Source: Guadua angustifolia
Lineage: Eukaryota > Streptophyta > Magnoliopsida > Poales > Poaceae
Length of the DNA: 64,000 bases
Reading direction: 5' to 3'
Assembly (NCBI GenBank): GCA_036346375.1
Contig: CM070500.1
Coordinates: forward strand, 70,436,525-70,500,524
The position numbers and the translations under genes were made by a program. The stretch's first letter is position 1; each line of letters opens with the position of its first letter. Below the pieces are notes generated by a model, which made no database searches, had not been told where the DNA came from, and was given only the letters and a program-made list of their open reading frames with translations. Below are positions 30,960-42,144 of this stretch, piece after piece.

Positions 30960-32797
30960 AGCCCAGGAGGGAGTTCCTTCGATGAAGGCGACCGAGGGCC
31001 CTTGGTAGGAGATGGAGGGAGACGCCATGGTTTCCAGGATCACGTCGGGAGGGACTTCATCGCCGGATGACCCGAGCATGGAGAGGAAATCTACGTCGGA
31101 GTTGTCCTTTCGAGCCACATGTGTGATCTCCAGGTTCTGGAACCACTTCTCCATCTTACGCGCCTCGGCGAGGTACTTGGCCATGGAGTCTTCAGAGCAC
31201 TGGTAGCCCTTGTTGAACTAGTTGATGACGAGTTGTGAGTCGCCCTTGACGATCAGCCGGCGAACACCCAGCGCCTTGCAAGCTCGAAGCCCCGCCAGAA
31301 AAGCCTCGTATTCTGCTGCATTGTTTGTCGCTGGGAACCCAAAACGAACCACGTACCTCAGCCTATCGCCCTGCGGGGTGAGGATGAGGATTCCAGCCCC
31401 CGAGTGTTTGAAGGACCGTGAGCCGTCGAAGTACATGACTCAGGGCTTCTCCTCATCGACCTCGAGCTCAGGAGCCGGCTGTGAGGTCTGTTCGACCACG
31501 AAGTCGACCAGCACCTGTGACTTAATGGCCGTGCATGCCACGAACTGGAGGTCAAAAACGGCCAGCTCCATGGCCCATTTGACGATGCGTCCTCCAGCCT
31601 CTGGATTCCTCAAGATCTCCCTGAGCGGGAAGTTGCTCGGGACGACCACGGAGTGAGCCTGGAAGTAATGCCGAAGCTTTCGCGAAGCCATGAGAAGGGC
31701 ATAGAGGAGCTTCTGAACCTGAGGGTAGCGCTCTTTTGGCCCGTGAAGGACCTCGCTGACGTAGTAGATCGGATGCTGCTGCGCATTCCACTCGACCACC
31801 AGGACAGCACTGACGGCCTGTGCAGTGGTCACGAGGTAGAGCAGCAACTTCTCTCCCGGCTGCGGGGTCGTAAGTAAGGGTGGTGTTGACAGGTATACCT
31901 TCAACTCGTCGAAGGACCACTGAGCCTCGGGCGTCCACTCGAAACCCCCGTGCTTGCGCAAGGCCTTGAAGAAGGGCAGCCCGCGCTCGCCGAGCCTCGC
32001 GATGAACCGGCTAAGGGCAGCCATACGGCCTGTGAGGCACTGTACCTACTTCACCGAACTCGGGGGAGCCATCTTCTCTATTGCCTCGATCTTCTCTGGG
32101 TTCGGGCCGACCCCCGAACCCCCGATCATATAGCCGAGCACCTTCCCAGAGGCGGCGCCGAACACGCACTTCTCCGGATTGAGCTTGATCTTGTACCTGT
32201 TCAGGTTGGCAAAGGTCTCTTCAAGATCTTGAACGTGGCCGGCTTCGGCGGAGCTCTTGACGATGATGTTATCCACGTAGACCTCGAGGTTGTGGCCAAT
32301 ATGAGGCTCGAACGTGTTGGTCATCAGGCGCTAGAAGGTTGCGCCAGCGTTGCGGAGACCAAACGCATGGTCGTGTAGCAGTAGGTCCCGAACGGCGTGA
32401 TGAACGACGTCTTGCTTTCGTCGTCGACTGCCAGCTTAATTTGGTGGTACCCAGAATAAGCGTCTAGGAAGCTCAGCAGCTTGGCATTGGCTGTGGAGTC
32501 GACGATCTGGTCGATACGCGGGAGAGAGAAATTATCCTTCAGGCATGCCGAGTTCAACCCTGTGTGATCCACGCACATCCTCCACTTCCCGCCTTTCTTC
32601 TGCACGATGATGAGATTGGCCAGCCATTCGGAGTAATTGATCTCACGAATGAAACCGGCCTTCAACATCTTATCAAGGTTCTCCTTGATTATGGCAACCT
32701 TCTCGGGAGAAAAGCGCCGCAACTTCTGGTGTACGGGCTGGCAGTCGGGCCGCACCTGCAATCGATGCTCGACCACCTCCCTCGGGACACCCGGCAT
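30960..32797 (-). pseudogene. Gypsy-2 reverse transcriptase and dual RNase H
   Basis: RT starts MPGVPREVVEH and runs through FLDAYSGYHQIKLAV. A frameshift near 32,340 follows GTYCYTTM. The catalytic motif reads YVDN instead of YVDD (GAC to AAC), destroying one of the metal-binding aspartates. The first RNase H is better preserved than in gypsy-1 (AVSAVLVVEWN, IYYVSEVLHGPKERYPQVQK). The archaeal-type RNase H follows (MYFDGSRSF, NNAAEYEAFLAGL). Nonsense codons at 32,046, 31,440 and 31,218 each stand where gypsy-1 has Gln, Trp and Gln, and all fit a C-to-T change on one strand. The remaining frame is continuous, so decay is mainly by point mutation. Confidence 0.93.
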
Positions 32798-32869
32798 GTC
32801 TGCCGGCTCCCAAGCAAATATATCTTTGTTGGCGCGAAGAAGGTGACGAGCTCGAGTTTCTATTGGAAC

Positions 32870-33632
32870 TCATTTCGGCCGAGATGTGGGCGCTTTGGAA
32901 GGGTCCTCCTCCTCGGCAAGACGACCTTTGTAGCCCTCATGGTTGGATGACCGCTTTTGGTGGGCGACCTTCATCATCATCGCGGGACCTGGCCGAGGCA
33001 CATCTTTGGTGAGGGCTAGGGCTTGAGTCTCGCAACCGTGCGCCGCTTTAAGGTCGCCACGCACAGTGATGATGCCACTGGGTCCCGGGATTTTCATGCA
33101 TCGGTGACCGTAGTGGTTGGTCTCCATGAACTTGACCAGAGCGGGATGCCCGAGGATGGCGTTGTAGGGGAGGTCACCCTCGACCACCTCGAAGGTGATC
33201 AGCTCGGTGCGAAAGTTATCTGAGGCGCCGAAGGTGACGGGCAGGACCACCTGCCCCAGAGGAGTGGTCGAGCTCCCAGGAACGATCGCAGAAGAACGGA
33301 ATCGCGATTCTCTTGACCTTCGATCGGGGGATCTGCATCCGGTCGAGCGCGCTAGCCAGCAGCAAATTGAGGGAGCTGCCACCATCGACCATGACCCTCC
33401 CGACCATGGTGTTGCTGATGGTTGGGGTCACGACCAAGGCAGTCTTGAGATCCCTAGACATACCTTGGGGGGCATCCTCCGACGTGAAGGTGATCGTAGC
33501 CCCGGCCCACTTGCAGGGCTGGTCCGTGGGCGTCCCGGTGGTGGCCTGGTAAACCATACGCGCGGCATCCTTGATCTCGCGCTGATCTGCACGTTGACGA
33601 ACCGCCAAGATGACATCGATCCGGCGATGCAT
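32870..33632 (-). pseudogene. Gypsy-2 aspartic protease
   Basis: Contains VMVDGGSSLNLLLASALDRM, the retropepsin active-site region, and AILGHPALVKF further on. The two halves lie in different frames (33,632-33,216 and 33,385-32,870), with the shift near 33,290 just after IPRSKVKRIAIPFF. Preceded by the basic linker from gag. Same domain as 16,068-16,523. Confidence 0.85.
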
Positions 33633-33676
33633 ACTGCTGAAGTCCGAGTCAAGGTCAGCCTAGTCTTCCCCAGTGT

Positions 33677-35418
33677 TTACCCTTTCGGGCTGGTCTCCTT
33701 CCTTCGGGAGCATAGGCATCTATCCACGCCCGTCGTAGAAGGCCTCGAGCTTGGCCTACGAGGACCTGCAGCCTCGCAGGTCGTGGCCCGGGGTCTTGTG
33801 AAACAGGCAAAATTTACCTTCGTCGAAACGAGGCCGCCCCTTAGAACCTTGTTGTCGACCCTCGGCCTGTCGCGATCCGCACCAGTGATCGCCTGCCGAG
33901 GTCGGCCTTCCTTTCTTTGGGGCCGTGCGATTTTGTTGAGAACGGGGCCTCTCCTGAGCCGAGTCCCGCGCCTCCATGACCTCGCGGTGACCATCCGTCG
34001 AAACGGTCACCCGAGGTCAGCCTCCGTCGCGCTTGCAGTCTCTCTTTCACTTCTTAGCAGCCGAGCCTTGGTCGGTACTCTTGACGCCTGAAGGGCCTGC
34101 CTCACTCGAGTTGACGCCAAGCTTACTTTGGTCATAATCGCGCTTCCAGAAGACCGCGTCGTTCGCATCCGCGTAGTGCTCCGCCATGCGAAAGAGCTTG
34201 CCGACGGTGAGCTTCGTCGTGATCTCCAGGTCTTCGATGAGGCGCCGGTCGCAGATGCCGAACTTGAAGGCCTTGATCATCGCCTCATCAGACACACTAG
34301 GAATCAGATTCCTAGTGCGAATGAACCGCCGCACGAAGTCGCGAAGGGGTTCATTCTTTCCCTGAATCAACCGGTCCAGGTCCTTCTCCCTACCGGGCCG
34401 CTCGTAGCAGCTCTGGAAATTCGAGCAGAGGGTGCTCTGGATTTGGCGCCACGAGCGGAAAGTACCTGGTTTCTGGTTGAAGAGCCAGGTGCGGGCAGCA
34501 CCGTCCAAGATGGTAGGGAGGTAGTTGGCCATCACGTACTCGTCGCCTCCCACGGCTAGGATGGCAGTGGTGTAGATCAAGAGGAATTCGTCAGGGTTCT
34601 TCATCCCGTCGAATCGCTCGATCAATGCGGGCTTGAAACGAGCCGGCCACCGCACCCGCCGAAGGTCGTCGGAGTACGTCGTGCAACCGTATGCCGAGAC
34701 AGGGGCGCGCCTGGGAAGGCTTTCGCTGCTGCTGGAGTTGGATTCTCGATCGCTTTGGCGTCCCGCCCTGCGACCTCGATGGCCGCGGCGATGGGCCCGG
34801 GCATCACCCGAGAGATACTGTAGGCGCTCATGGACCCGCCGGCGCCTTGGTGGCACGTCAGGGGAAAGTCCCGACGCTCATTGTCGGAGCGAGAGTCATC
34901 AGACACGGTCGCCGCCATACCTGTCCGAGTCACGCCGGGAGCGACGGCAATGGCAGATGTCTGGGGACAGTCTCGAGATCGCTAACGCTGGAGATCGGCG
35001 GAGCTGTTGGCGCCTGCGCGAGGAGCTGTCGTCACTCCTCAACGACCGGGACCTAGCAGGGAGGTCCTGGCGCTGTGATGGCACAACTTCGTTATCCGCC
35101 TTGTCGAGCTCGTCTGCGAGAGCTCGGCCAAAAAGACCCGACATCGGACGTGCGGGATCACTCATGACTCGTGCAATCGCACGGAGGCGCCGCCTTAAAA
35201 GCTTGAGTCCGAGCGCCCCGAGGACGCTCCAATCTTCTCAAGCTCCTCTCACGGAGGGCGATTACTGACTGTTGATGGCAACTGGGCCATTCGCGAAAGC
35301 ATCTTCGTGGGTCTTGAGCTGCGCTCCCCTCCTCAATGTTCACGCCATGGTGGTAGCCATAAGAACGAACCGATTTCGAGTGGCAGAGAGGGGGAGAACA
35401 GAGACATGGAACTTCCAT
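33677..35418 (-). pseudogene. Gypsy-2 gag (frameshifted)
   Basis: The best-preserved part is 34,856-34,047: a 269-residue segment with RFDGMKNPDEFLLIYTTAI, WLFNQKPGTFRSW, REKDLDRLIQGKNEPLRDFV and KLFRMAEHYADANDAVFWK. It shows how the reading frame should continue where gypsy-1 gag is broken. Upstream low-complexity sequence up to about 35,418 is split over several frames. Downstream, a zinc-knuckle-like CLFHKTPGHDLRGC (33,756-34,010 segment) retains its C-H-H-C residues, unlike gypsy-1. Confidence 0.85.
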
Positions 35419-35522
35419 GCTCTGGGGCCATGTTCGACCCCGAGCTCACGGAATATGCTGTTGCAGAGGACGTCATGCCTTGGAAATCTGGGACTTTTTA
35501 CGGCTGAATGAAGCTCTCGGGC

Positions 35523-35540
35523 CCCACAGTGGGCGCCAGC
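35523..35540 (-). other. Gypsy-2 primer binding site
   Basis: Plus-strand CCCACAGTGGGCGCCAGC adjoining the LTR; in element orientation GCTGGCGCCCACTGTGGG. It differs from the gypsy-1 PBS and the orphan fragment at 25,191 by one base in the ACGGT/ACAGT position. Confidence 0.8.
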
Positions 35541-36180
35541 TGTCGACGATCGGGATCGCCTGACCGCAAGAGTGAAAAGGGGATCGGTGTGAATGGGGGA
35601 TCCAGAAAGCGCTTCACTCAACAATGGCGTAGACGTAGGTCGGTGTGTGTAGCGTCAGCGAGCAAGGAATAGCGAATTATACTGGTTCGAGCCCCCGCAA
35701 GGGTAACGGCTCTACGTCTAGTCTTCTCCGGAGGTGGAGGAATTCACTAACTGAGCGTACAATGAGATGATTACAGCTCGAGCCTGAGTGCTCTGTTTGA
35801 GTATGCTGGTCTATGGCTAGCCAGTCTGCCCTACACATATGCCTTGCAAGGTCTTATATCCTCCTTGACGTTGCCTGTAATGGCCGGGAGAGATCCCCGG
35901 GTAGTGGCTTCGTGCGTATTGAAGGTGGGTTGTAACTGCTCCGGAAATGCCGTCCACGTTCGCCTTAATGCCATCGTGCAGGTCTTGGTAACTGCCGAGT
36001 CAACGCACTTCCCTGAGCCAAGGTCGAGGTCGAGCGGGAACAGAGCCCCGTTGCCTGAGCTCGAGGTCGTGCGGGGACGAGCGTCGTTGGGCCGTGGTCA
36101 TGGGCCTTCGCTGCAATGCCTTGAGCTGGGAGCCCCTTTGACCACACATTGACTCGCTAGAGATTCCCCAGTCCTCGTCA
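35541..36180 (-). repeat. Gypsy-2 5' LTR
   Basis: 640 bp, TGTCGACG...CTCGTCA on plus, a diverged copy of 25,210-25,850. Immediately followed at 36,181 by ACCCCCCTCTAGGCG, the resumed end of copia LTR A. Confidence 0.95.
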
Positions 36181-36214
36181 ACCCCCCTCTAGGCGACATC
36201 CCGATCCTTTCAAT

Positions 36215-36227
36215 TGGTATCAGAGCC
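36215..36227 (+). other. Copia primer binding site (initiator tRNA-Met)
   Basis: TGGTATCAGAGCC two bases after the LTR end, the complement of the 3' end of plant initiator tRNA-Met, standard for plant copia elements. Confidence 0.92.
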
Positions 36228-36268
36228 AAATCTCTGTAGTTTTTGCTTAACCGCTTGGAGAATTTGAA

Positions 36269-38527
36269 ATGTCGCAAATAGAGAAGATTGCCGAAAGCCG
36301 TGACCAAGACAAGGCCACGGGTTCCGGTATAGGGGTTGAGATTCCATATGAATATCCCACTCTCAGAGTCACAAGCTCTTCACCTTATGTTTCCGTGTTA
36401 TCCGGTAGAGCACCTCACTTTGATGGTACTCGTTATGCCGCATGGAAACATAAAATAAAGATGTACTTGAGATCACTTCACCAGTGTATTTGGGAGATTG
36501 TTGAGACAGGTTTTAAAGCCACGGATCCAAACAAGCTCAGTCTCGAAAGAGAAGAAGGCACAACACTTCAATGACTTGGCCGTCAATGCCTTGTTTAATG
36601 CCTTAAGCGACACCGAGTTCAACCAAGTCGACGGACTTGAAGATGCCAAGGCTATTTGGGATCGACTTATGGTCACACATGAAGGCATATCAAGTGTCCG
36701 TGAGTCCAAGATTGAGCTCATCATTGGTGAGCTAAGCCGATTTACCTTGGAAGAAGGAGAGACATACACGAAGATGTTCGATCGCTTGATGGTGTTGGTG
36801 AATCAAGCCAAGGGCCTTGGGTGTACCGACCTCACCGACAAGGCCGTCGTCAAGATTATCCTTCGAGTGATCACCCCCACCAACTGCAACTTGGTTCAAC
36901 TCATTCGTGACCGGCCCAACTTCGACACTCTTACACCTTATGATGCGATTGGAAGGTTAATGACGGATGAGATGATGATCAAGGAGGCGGAAGTGGTGGA
37001 AGAGCTCAAGTCAGGCAAGAAGAAGGGCATTGCCTTGAAAGCCGTCAAAGTGGTGCATGAAGCGGAGGAAAGCACAAGTGATGATGAAAAGTCAAGTGGT
37101 CCATTGACCAATGGGGATATGGCTTTGCTTGTTAAAAGATTCAACAAATTTCTCAAGAAGAAGGGGTATAAGCCGGGGAGTCATTCCAAAGGTTATGGGA
37201 ACAAATCAAGAGGAAGACATTCAACAAGAAAGTTCTATGAGTGTGGGGAACCCGGCCACTTCATTGCCGAATACCCACAAAGAGAGAAGAAGGAAAACAA
37301 ATCTTACAAGAAGGACAAATACCGGGGCAAGGACAAGGAAAAGAGCAAAAAGTACAAGCAATACAAGCACAAGGGTCATACTCACATTGGAGAGGAGTGG
37401 ATTCAAATTCCGACTCCGACGAAGAAGGAGGAATTGCCTCCGTCGCCATCGCCTTATCTTCAACACCAACAACGTCGAAAAGCCTATTCAACAACTTAAG
37501 AGATGACGATGAAGACGCTCCAATGTGCCTTATGGCCAAGGGGCGCAAGGTATCAACCAAAGCATCATCCCCTTCTATTGTTGATTCATGTCTTGATGAT
37601 TGCGATGATGCTAGTGACGATGATAGTGTGTTCAAGTCCATGAAGGACTTTGATGTTCAAAAATTAGACTTATTGAGAGGTTAGAGAAAACCGTTGAGCA
37701 AAAAGAGGCTACACTCGAAACTCAAGAGGACTTGCTCATCCTTGAAAAGGAGAGAAACCTTGAGCTAGAGAAGAGCCTCACTATTGAAAGGAGGAAAAAT
37801 GAGCTAGAGAAGAGCCTCACTATTGAAAGGAGGAAAAATGAGCTAGAGAAGAGCCTCACTATTGAAAGAGAAAACTTTGATGTTTAAATCCGAAATAGCT
37901 AGTCTTGAGATCACCAATGCTTCACTCATAGAGGAACTTGCTAAAGCAAAAGATGCTTGCAAGGCTCTCGATTTGAAGCTTGTTGATCTCTCAAATAGCC
38001 CTCCTATCTCCTCAACGGGTAACTCCAATTCCTCATTATCCTCAACTAGCAATGGGTGTGCTAGATGCTATAATGTTGATGTTGATGCCTTTGACACTAA
38101 CCTTGAGACTTTGCAAGTATTAGCTCATGATAATGAGAAACTCAAGGGAATGCTTAAAGATGGACTTCAAAAGTCCTACAAGGCAAGCAAAGGATTAGAG
38201 GAGTTTCTCGGTAAGCACCAAGGTAACTTCATAAAGCATGGGCTTGGGTATGTTACACCCAAGGACAAAAGGAGCCACATCGTGGTTGCCCCGTTGAACA
38301 AGCCTATTCACTTTGTTAAGGGTGAAGGAAATGCTAAATATAAGGTTCATTTCGCTTTCTTTGCCTCTTATGTGCTCAAAAGAACTAACCTCGGTCGTGT
38401 AGTTGCTTATCATATCAGGCGCAAATCCAACAATGCTTCTCATATGCGATCTATTTGGGTCTCGAAATCTCTTGTCACTAACGTGCGCGGACCTAAACAA
38501 GTTTGGGTACCAAAGAGCAAAATCTAA
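36269..38527 (+). pseudogene. Copia gag, frameshifted
   Basis: Starts MSQIEKIAESRD, 56 bp after the PBS, with FDGTRYAAWKHKIKMYL typical of copia Gag. The frame moves near 36,535, 37,395, 37,670 and in a TTT run at 37,883-37,885, so the protein is open only piecewise (36,498-37,499, 37,241-37,684, 37,862-38,527). The zinc knuckle near 37,235 reads FYECGEPGHFIAEYP: the first and last Cys of CX2CX4HX4C are Phe and Tyr, so RNA binding would be lost even without frameshifts. A basic Lys-rich region and a long coiled coil with tandem 13-residue repeats follow. It ends PKQVWVPKSKI with TAA at 38,525-38,527. Confidence 0.9.
37762..37868 (+). repeat. 39-bp in-frame tandem repeat in copia gag
   Basis: Units at 37,762-37,800, 37,801-37,839 and 37,840-37,868 (partial) are identical and encode ELEKSLTIERRKN, extending the Gag coiled coil by 13 residues per unit. 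Confidence 0.95.
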
Positions 38528-38571
38528 ATTTTCTTTTATAAGCTTATATCTCCGGTGGATCAAGTTGCATA

Positions 38572-41500
38572 TTGGATAGCGGATGTACACACCACATGAC
38601 CGGAGAAAAGACGATGTTCGCACACTTGGATGCAAATGGATCTAATAGTGAAAGCATCATTTTTGGCGACAATGGGAAAGATGAAGTAATAGGTTTAGGT
38701 AAGATTCATATCACAAATGATTTTCATTTAAACAATGTTTTGCTTGTTGAATCGCTAAACTACAATTTGTTGTCTGTTGCTCAATTATGTGAAGCGGGCT
38801 ACAATTGTGTATTTAGTGATAAGGGTGTTAATGTTTTAAAGAGGATTGATGGTTCAATAGCCGTCAGGGGTCGTTTGAAGGGAAATCTCTATCTCGTGGA
38901 TTTTACTACGGATAGAATTAACCTTGAAATGTGCTTAATGGCTAAATCTAGCATGGGATGGTTATGGCATCGCCGACTAGCCCATGTTGGTATGAGGAAC
39001 CTTCACAAACTTGTTAAAGGCAATCACATCCTTGGATTAACAAATGTTGTTTTTGAGACAGATAGGGTATGTAGCGCATGTCAAGCCGGAAAGCAAGTTG
39101 GAGCTCCTCATCCCACCAAGAATGTGATGACTACCTCAAGACCTTTGGAGATGCTTCACATGGATTTGTTCGGCCCGGTCACCTACATAAGCATAGGAGG
39201 AAAAAAATATGGTCTTGTTATCGTTGATGATTTTTCTCGTTTCATTTGGGTATTTTTCTTGCATGATAAAAGTGAAGCCCAAGTAACTCTAAAGAAATTC
39301 ATGAGAAGGGCACAAAATGAGTTCAAAGTCAAGATCAAGAGAATCCGAAGTGATAATGGCACTGAATTCAAGAATACCGGCGTGGAGGAATATCTCGATG
39401 AGGAGGGCATTAAGCATGAGTTCTCAACCCCCTACTCTCCACAACAAAATGGGGTGGCTGAGAGAAAGAATCGTACCCTCATCAAGATGGCGCGCACGAT
39501 GCTTGATGAGTACAAGGTATCCGATATTTTTTGGGCGGAGGCTATCAACACCACGTGCCATAGTACCAACCGTCTATACCTCCACAAAATCTTAAAGAAG
39601 ACGGCGTACGAGCTACTCACTGGCAAGAAACCAAATGTTTCCTTCCGAGTCTTTGGAAGCAAATGCTACATCCTCAACAAGCGAGCTAAGTCTTCTAAAT
39701 TTGCTCCCAAAGTAGATGAAGGTTTCTTATTTGGTTATGGGTCAAATGCATATGCATACCGAGTTTTCAACAACACCACCGGTGTAGTTGAGATCTCACG
39801 TGACGTGACATTTGATAAAACTAACGGTTCTCTAGTAGAACAAGTTGATTGTGCTGTAATTGATAGGGAAGAACCTCCTTGCGAAGCAATAAAAAAATTG
39901 GCAATTGGGGAGGTGAAACCACTAGAGCAAGAAGAAAGCCCGAGTACTCCAACTCGGAATACCCAAGATGAGGTCCAAAATATCTGGACTGGTCCAAAGG
40001 GTTCGGATGCAACCGTGGATGCTCCAAACGGTGATGCTCCGGGTGATGGTCCCTCTTCATCTAGGCAAGCTCAAGATGGCTCGAACCTCTCTCAAGATGA
40101 TGAAGAGTCCATCCAAAGAACAAGTGCAATTGTTCCTCATCTAAGAGTCCATCAAAGCATACAACGAGATCATCCAGTCGACAACATACTTGGAGACATT
40201 AATAAGGGAGTTTCTACTAGATCTCGAGTTGCAAATTTTTGTGAATTCTACTCTTTTGTTTCCTCTCTTGAACCTCTTAAGATAGAAGAAGCACTCCAAG
40301 ATCTAGATTGGGTGATGGCCATGCAAGAGGAGCTAAACAATTTCGAGCGAAATCAAGTCTGGAAGCAAGTCGAGAGGCCCAAGCAAAATGTAATAGGAAC
40401 AAAATGGGTGTTTCAGAACAAGCAAGACCAACATGGAGTCGTGACTAAAAACAAAGCCCGGTTGGTCGCTCAAGGCTTCACGCAAATCGAAGGTTTGGAT
40501 TTTGATGAAACATATGCTCCCGTAGCTAGGCTTGAATCTATTAGAATATTACTTGCCTTCGCTACTCACCATGATTTTAAGCTATATCAAATGGACGTGA
40601 AAAGTTCTTTCTTGAATGGGCCACTCTCTGAGTTGGTCTACGTCGAGCAACCACCCGGTTTCGAAGATCCAGAGTTTCCGGACCATGTGTACTTCTTACA
40701 CAAGGCTCTATATGGACTTAAGCAAGCATCAAGAGCATGGTTCGAATGTCTTCGAGATTTTCTTCTTGAGCAAGGTTTCATAGTCGGAAAGGCCGACCCT
40801 ACTCTTTTTACTAAGCACACTAATAATGACTTATTTGTTTGTCAAATATATGTTGATGATATTATATTTGGGTCTACTAATGAACAATTATGTAAGGAGT
40901 TTAGTAGGATAATGACTAAAAGATTCGAGATGTCCATGATGGGCGAATTGAAGTTCTTCCTCGATTTTCAAGTCAAGCAACTCAAGGAAGGAACCTTCAT
41001 ATGCCAAACAAAATACATCAAGGACATGTTGAAGAAGTTCGGTATGGAGAGTGCCAAGCCAATCAAGACACCCATGCAAGCCAACGGACATCTAGACCTC
41101 GACAAAGAAGGTAAACCGGTCATCCAAAAGGTATATCGTTCTATGATCGGCTCTCTTCTTTACCTTTGTGCATCTAGGCCTAATATTATGCTTAGTGTGT
41201 GCATGTGTGCACGGTTTCAAGCCGCTCCTAAGGAGTGCCACATGGTGGCCGTGAAAAGAATCTTGAGATATTTGGTGCACACTCCTCATTTTGGGCTATG
41301 GTATCTGAAAGGTTCATCCTTTGAATTAGTTGGTTATTCTGATGCGGATTATGCCAGTTGCAAAGTGGATAGGAAGAGTACTTCAGGGACTTGTCAATTT
41401 TTAGTAGGATCTCTTGTCTCTTGGTCCACCAAGAAATAAAATTTAGTAGCCCTATCCACAGCCGAAGCCGAGTATATTGCGGTTGGGAGTTGTTGCTCTC

Positions 41501-41799
41501 AGTTGCTTTGGATGAGACAAACTCTGAATGATTATGGCCTAACCTATAACCATGTTTCACTTTTGTGTGACAATGAGAGCGCCATAAAAATTGCCAACAA
41601 TCCTATCCAACATTCCCGTACTAAGCATATTGATATTCGCTACTATTTCCTAAGAGATCATTCCACTAAAGGCGATATAGATCAACATGTGAGTACAAAT
41701 GATCAATTGGCCGATATTTTCACCAAGCCCCTTGATGAAAAGAGATGTTGTGATTTGAGGAGTGGACTAAATATCTTAGAATCTCGCAATTTGGCTTGA
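38572..41799 (+). pseudogene. Copia pol (protease, integrase, RT, RNase H)
   Basis: A nearly intact 955-residue frame. Protease: DSGCTHHMTG at the start. Integrase: zinc-binding LWHRRLAHVGM...CSACQAGK, then the D,D,E core HMDLFGPV, IRSDNGTEF and NGVAERKNRT. RT: KWVFQNKQDQHGVV, YAPVARLESIRILLAF, QMDVKSSFLNG, PPGFEDP and the catalytic IYVDDIIFGS. RNase H: YSDADYASC, then a nonsense codon TAA at 41,437-41,439 where the family has Gln in WSxKKQ. The rest is open after it (LSTAEAEYIAVG, LLCDNESAI, HIDIRYYFLRD) and ends at 41,797-41,799. Frame changes and stops separate it from gag. Confidence 0.95.
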
Positions 41800-42139
41800 A
41801 ATATGCATACAATTGGTTGGTGATTGCAAAATACTTTGGAAAATCTTATTTGATTTATTTCTCTAATCTTTATTGTGTTAATTGGTTCTTTGATCTCCTG
41901 ATCGTGTCGATCATCTTATGATCATAGTTTGCTTGATTGAATGATTGGCTGATCACCTGATGATTAGACGCCTTAGGTCTCCCTTTCCTCTTTCTCGAGT
42001 TTGGAGCAGCACCCTTCCTTTGTTTCCTGCCATCCAGAGAAGGGCAGCTCGGACTGTCCGAGTTTTTGTTCGGACTGTCCGACCAGTTCGTACTATCTGA
42101 ACTTAAGTTCGGACTATTCGAACTGGGAATCTCGGGTGC
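41800..42139. other. Copia spacer after pol
   Basis: Noncoding on plus. It contains four TTCGGA/TCCGAA palindromes at 42,045-42,125, the same motif as in the LTRs, just before the solo-LTR insertion. Confidence 0.6.
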
Positions 42140-42144
42140 TTTAT

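Larger units (their letters stand above)
25210..36180 (-). mobile_element. Ty3/gypsy retrotransposon 2 (Tat lineage), reverse orientation
   Basis: An 11-kb copy of the same type as gypsy-1: LTRs of 641 and 640 bp, PBS, gag, protease, RT, dual RNase H and integrase on the minus strand, with the accessory gene on plus. It sits about 700 bp from gypsy-1, tail to tail. The right end (36,180) abuts resumed copia LTR sequence; the left end carries an orphan leader fragment, and no clean 5-bp target duplication is visible. RT-to-integrase is essentially one frame interrupted by four nonsense codons and a few frameshifts, and the RT catalytic motif is mutated. Non-autonomous. Confidence 0.93.
12426..36212 (+). 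repeat. Copia upstream LTR (LTR A), split by two gypsy elements
   Basis: Starts TGAAAGTGCATCTAG and ends GATCCTTTCA, forming 6-bp inverted ends TGAAAG/CTTTCA. Surviving segments are 12,426-13,305, 24,510-25,096 and 36,181-36,212; together they are collinear with the intact LTR at 47,910-49,390. The first break is a gypsy insertion with TSD CCAAT; the second is the reverse-oriented gypsy. The LTR carries a TATA box, an array of TTCGGA...TCCGAA palindromes, and a TAGGCGACATCCCGATCC 3' end abutting the primer binding site. Confidence 0.9.

Noticed and set aside
37221..37641. Minus-strand open frames over copia gag
   Set aside because: Shadows of the gag coding sequence; no independent motifs.
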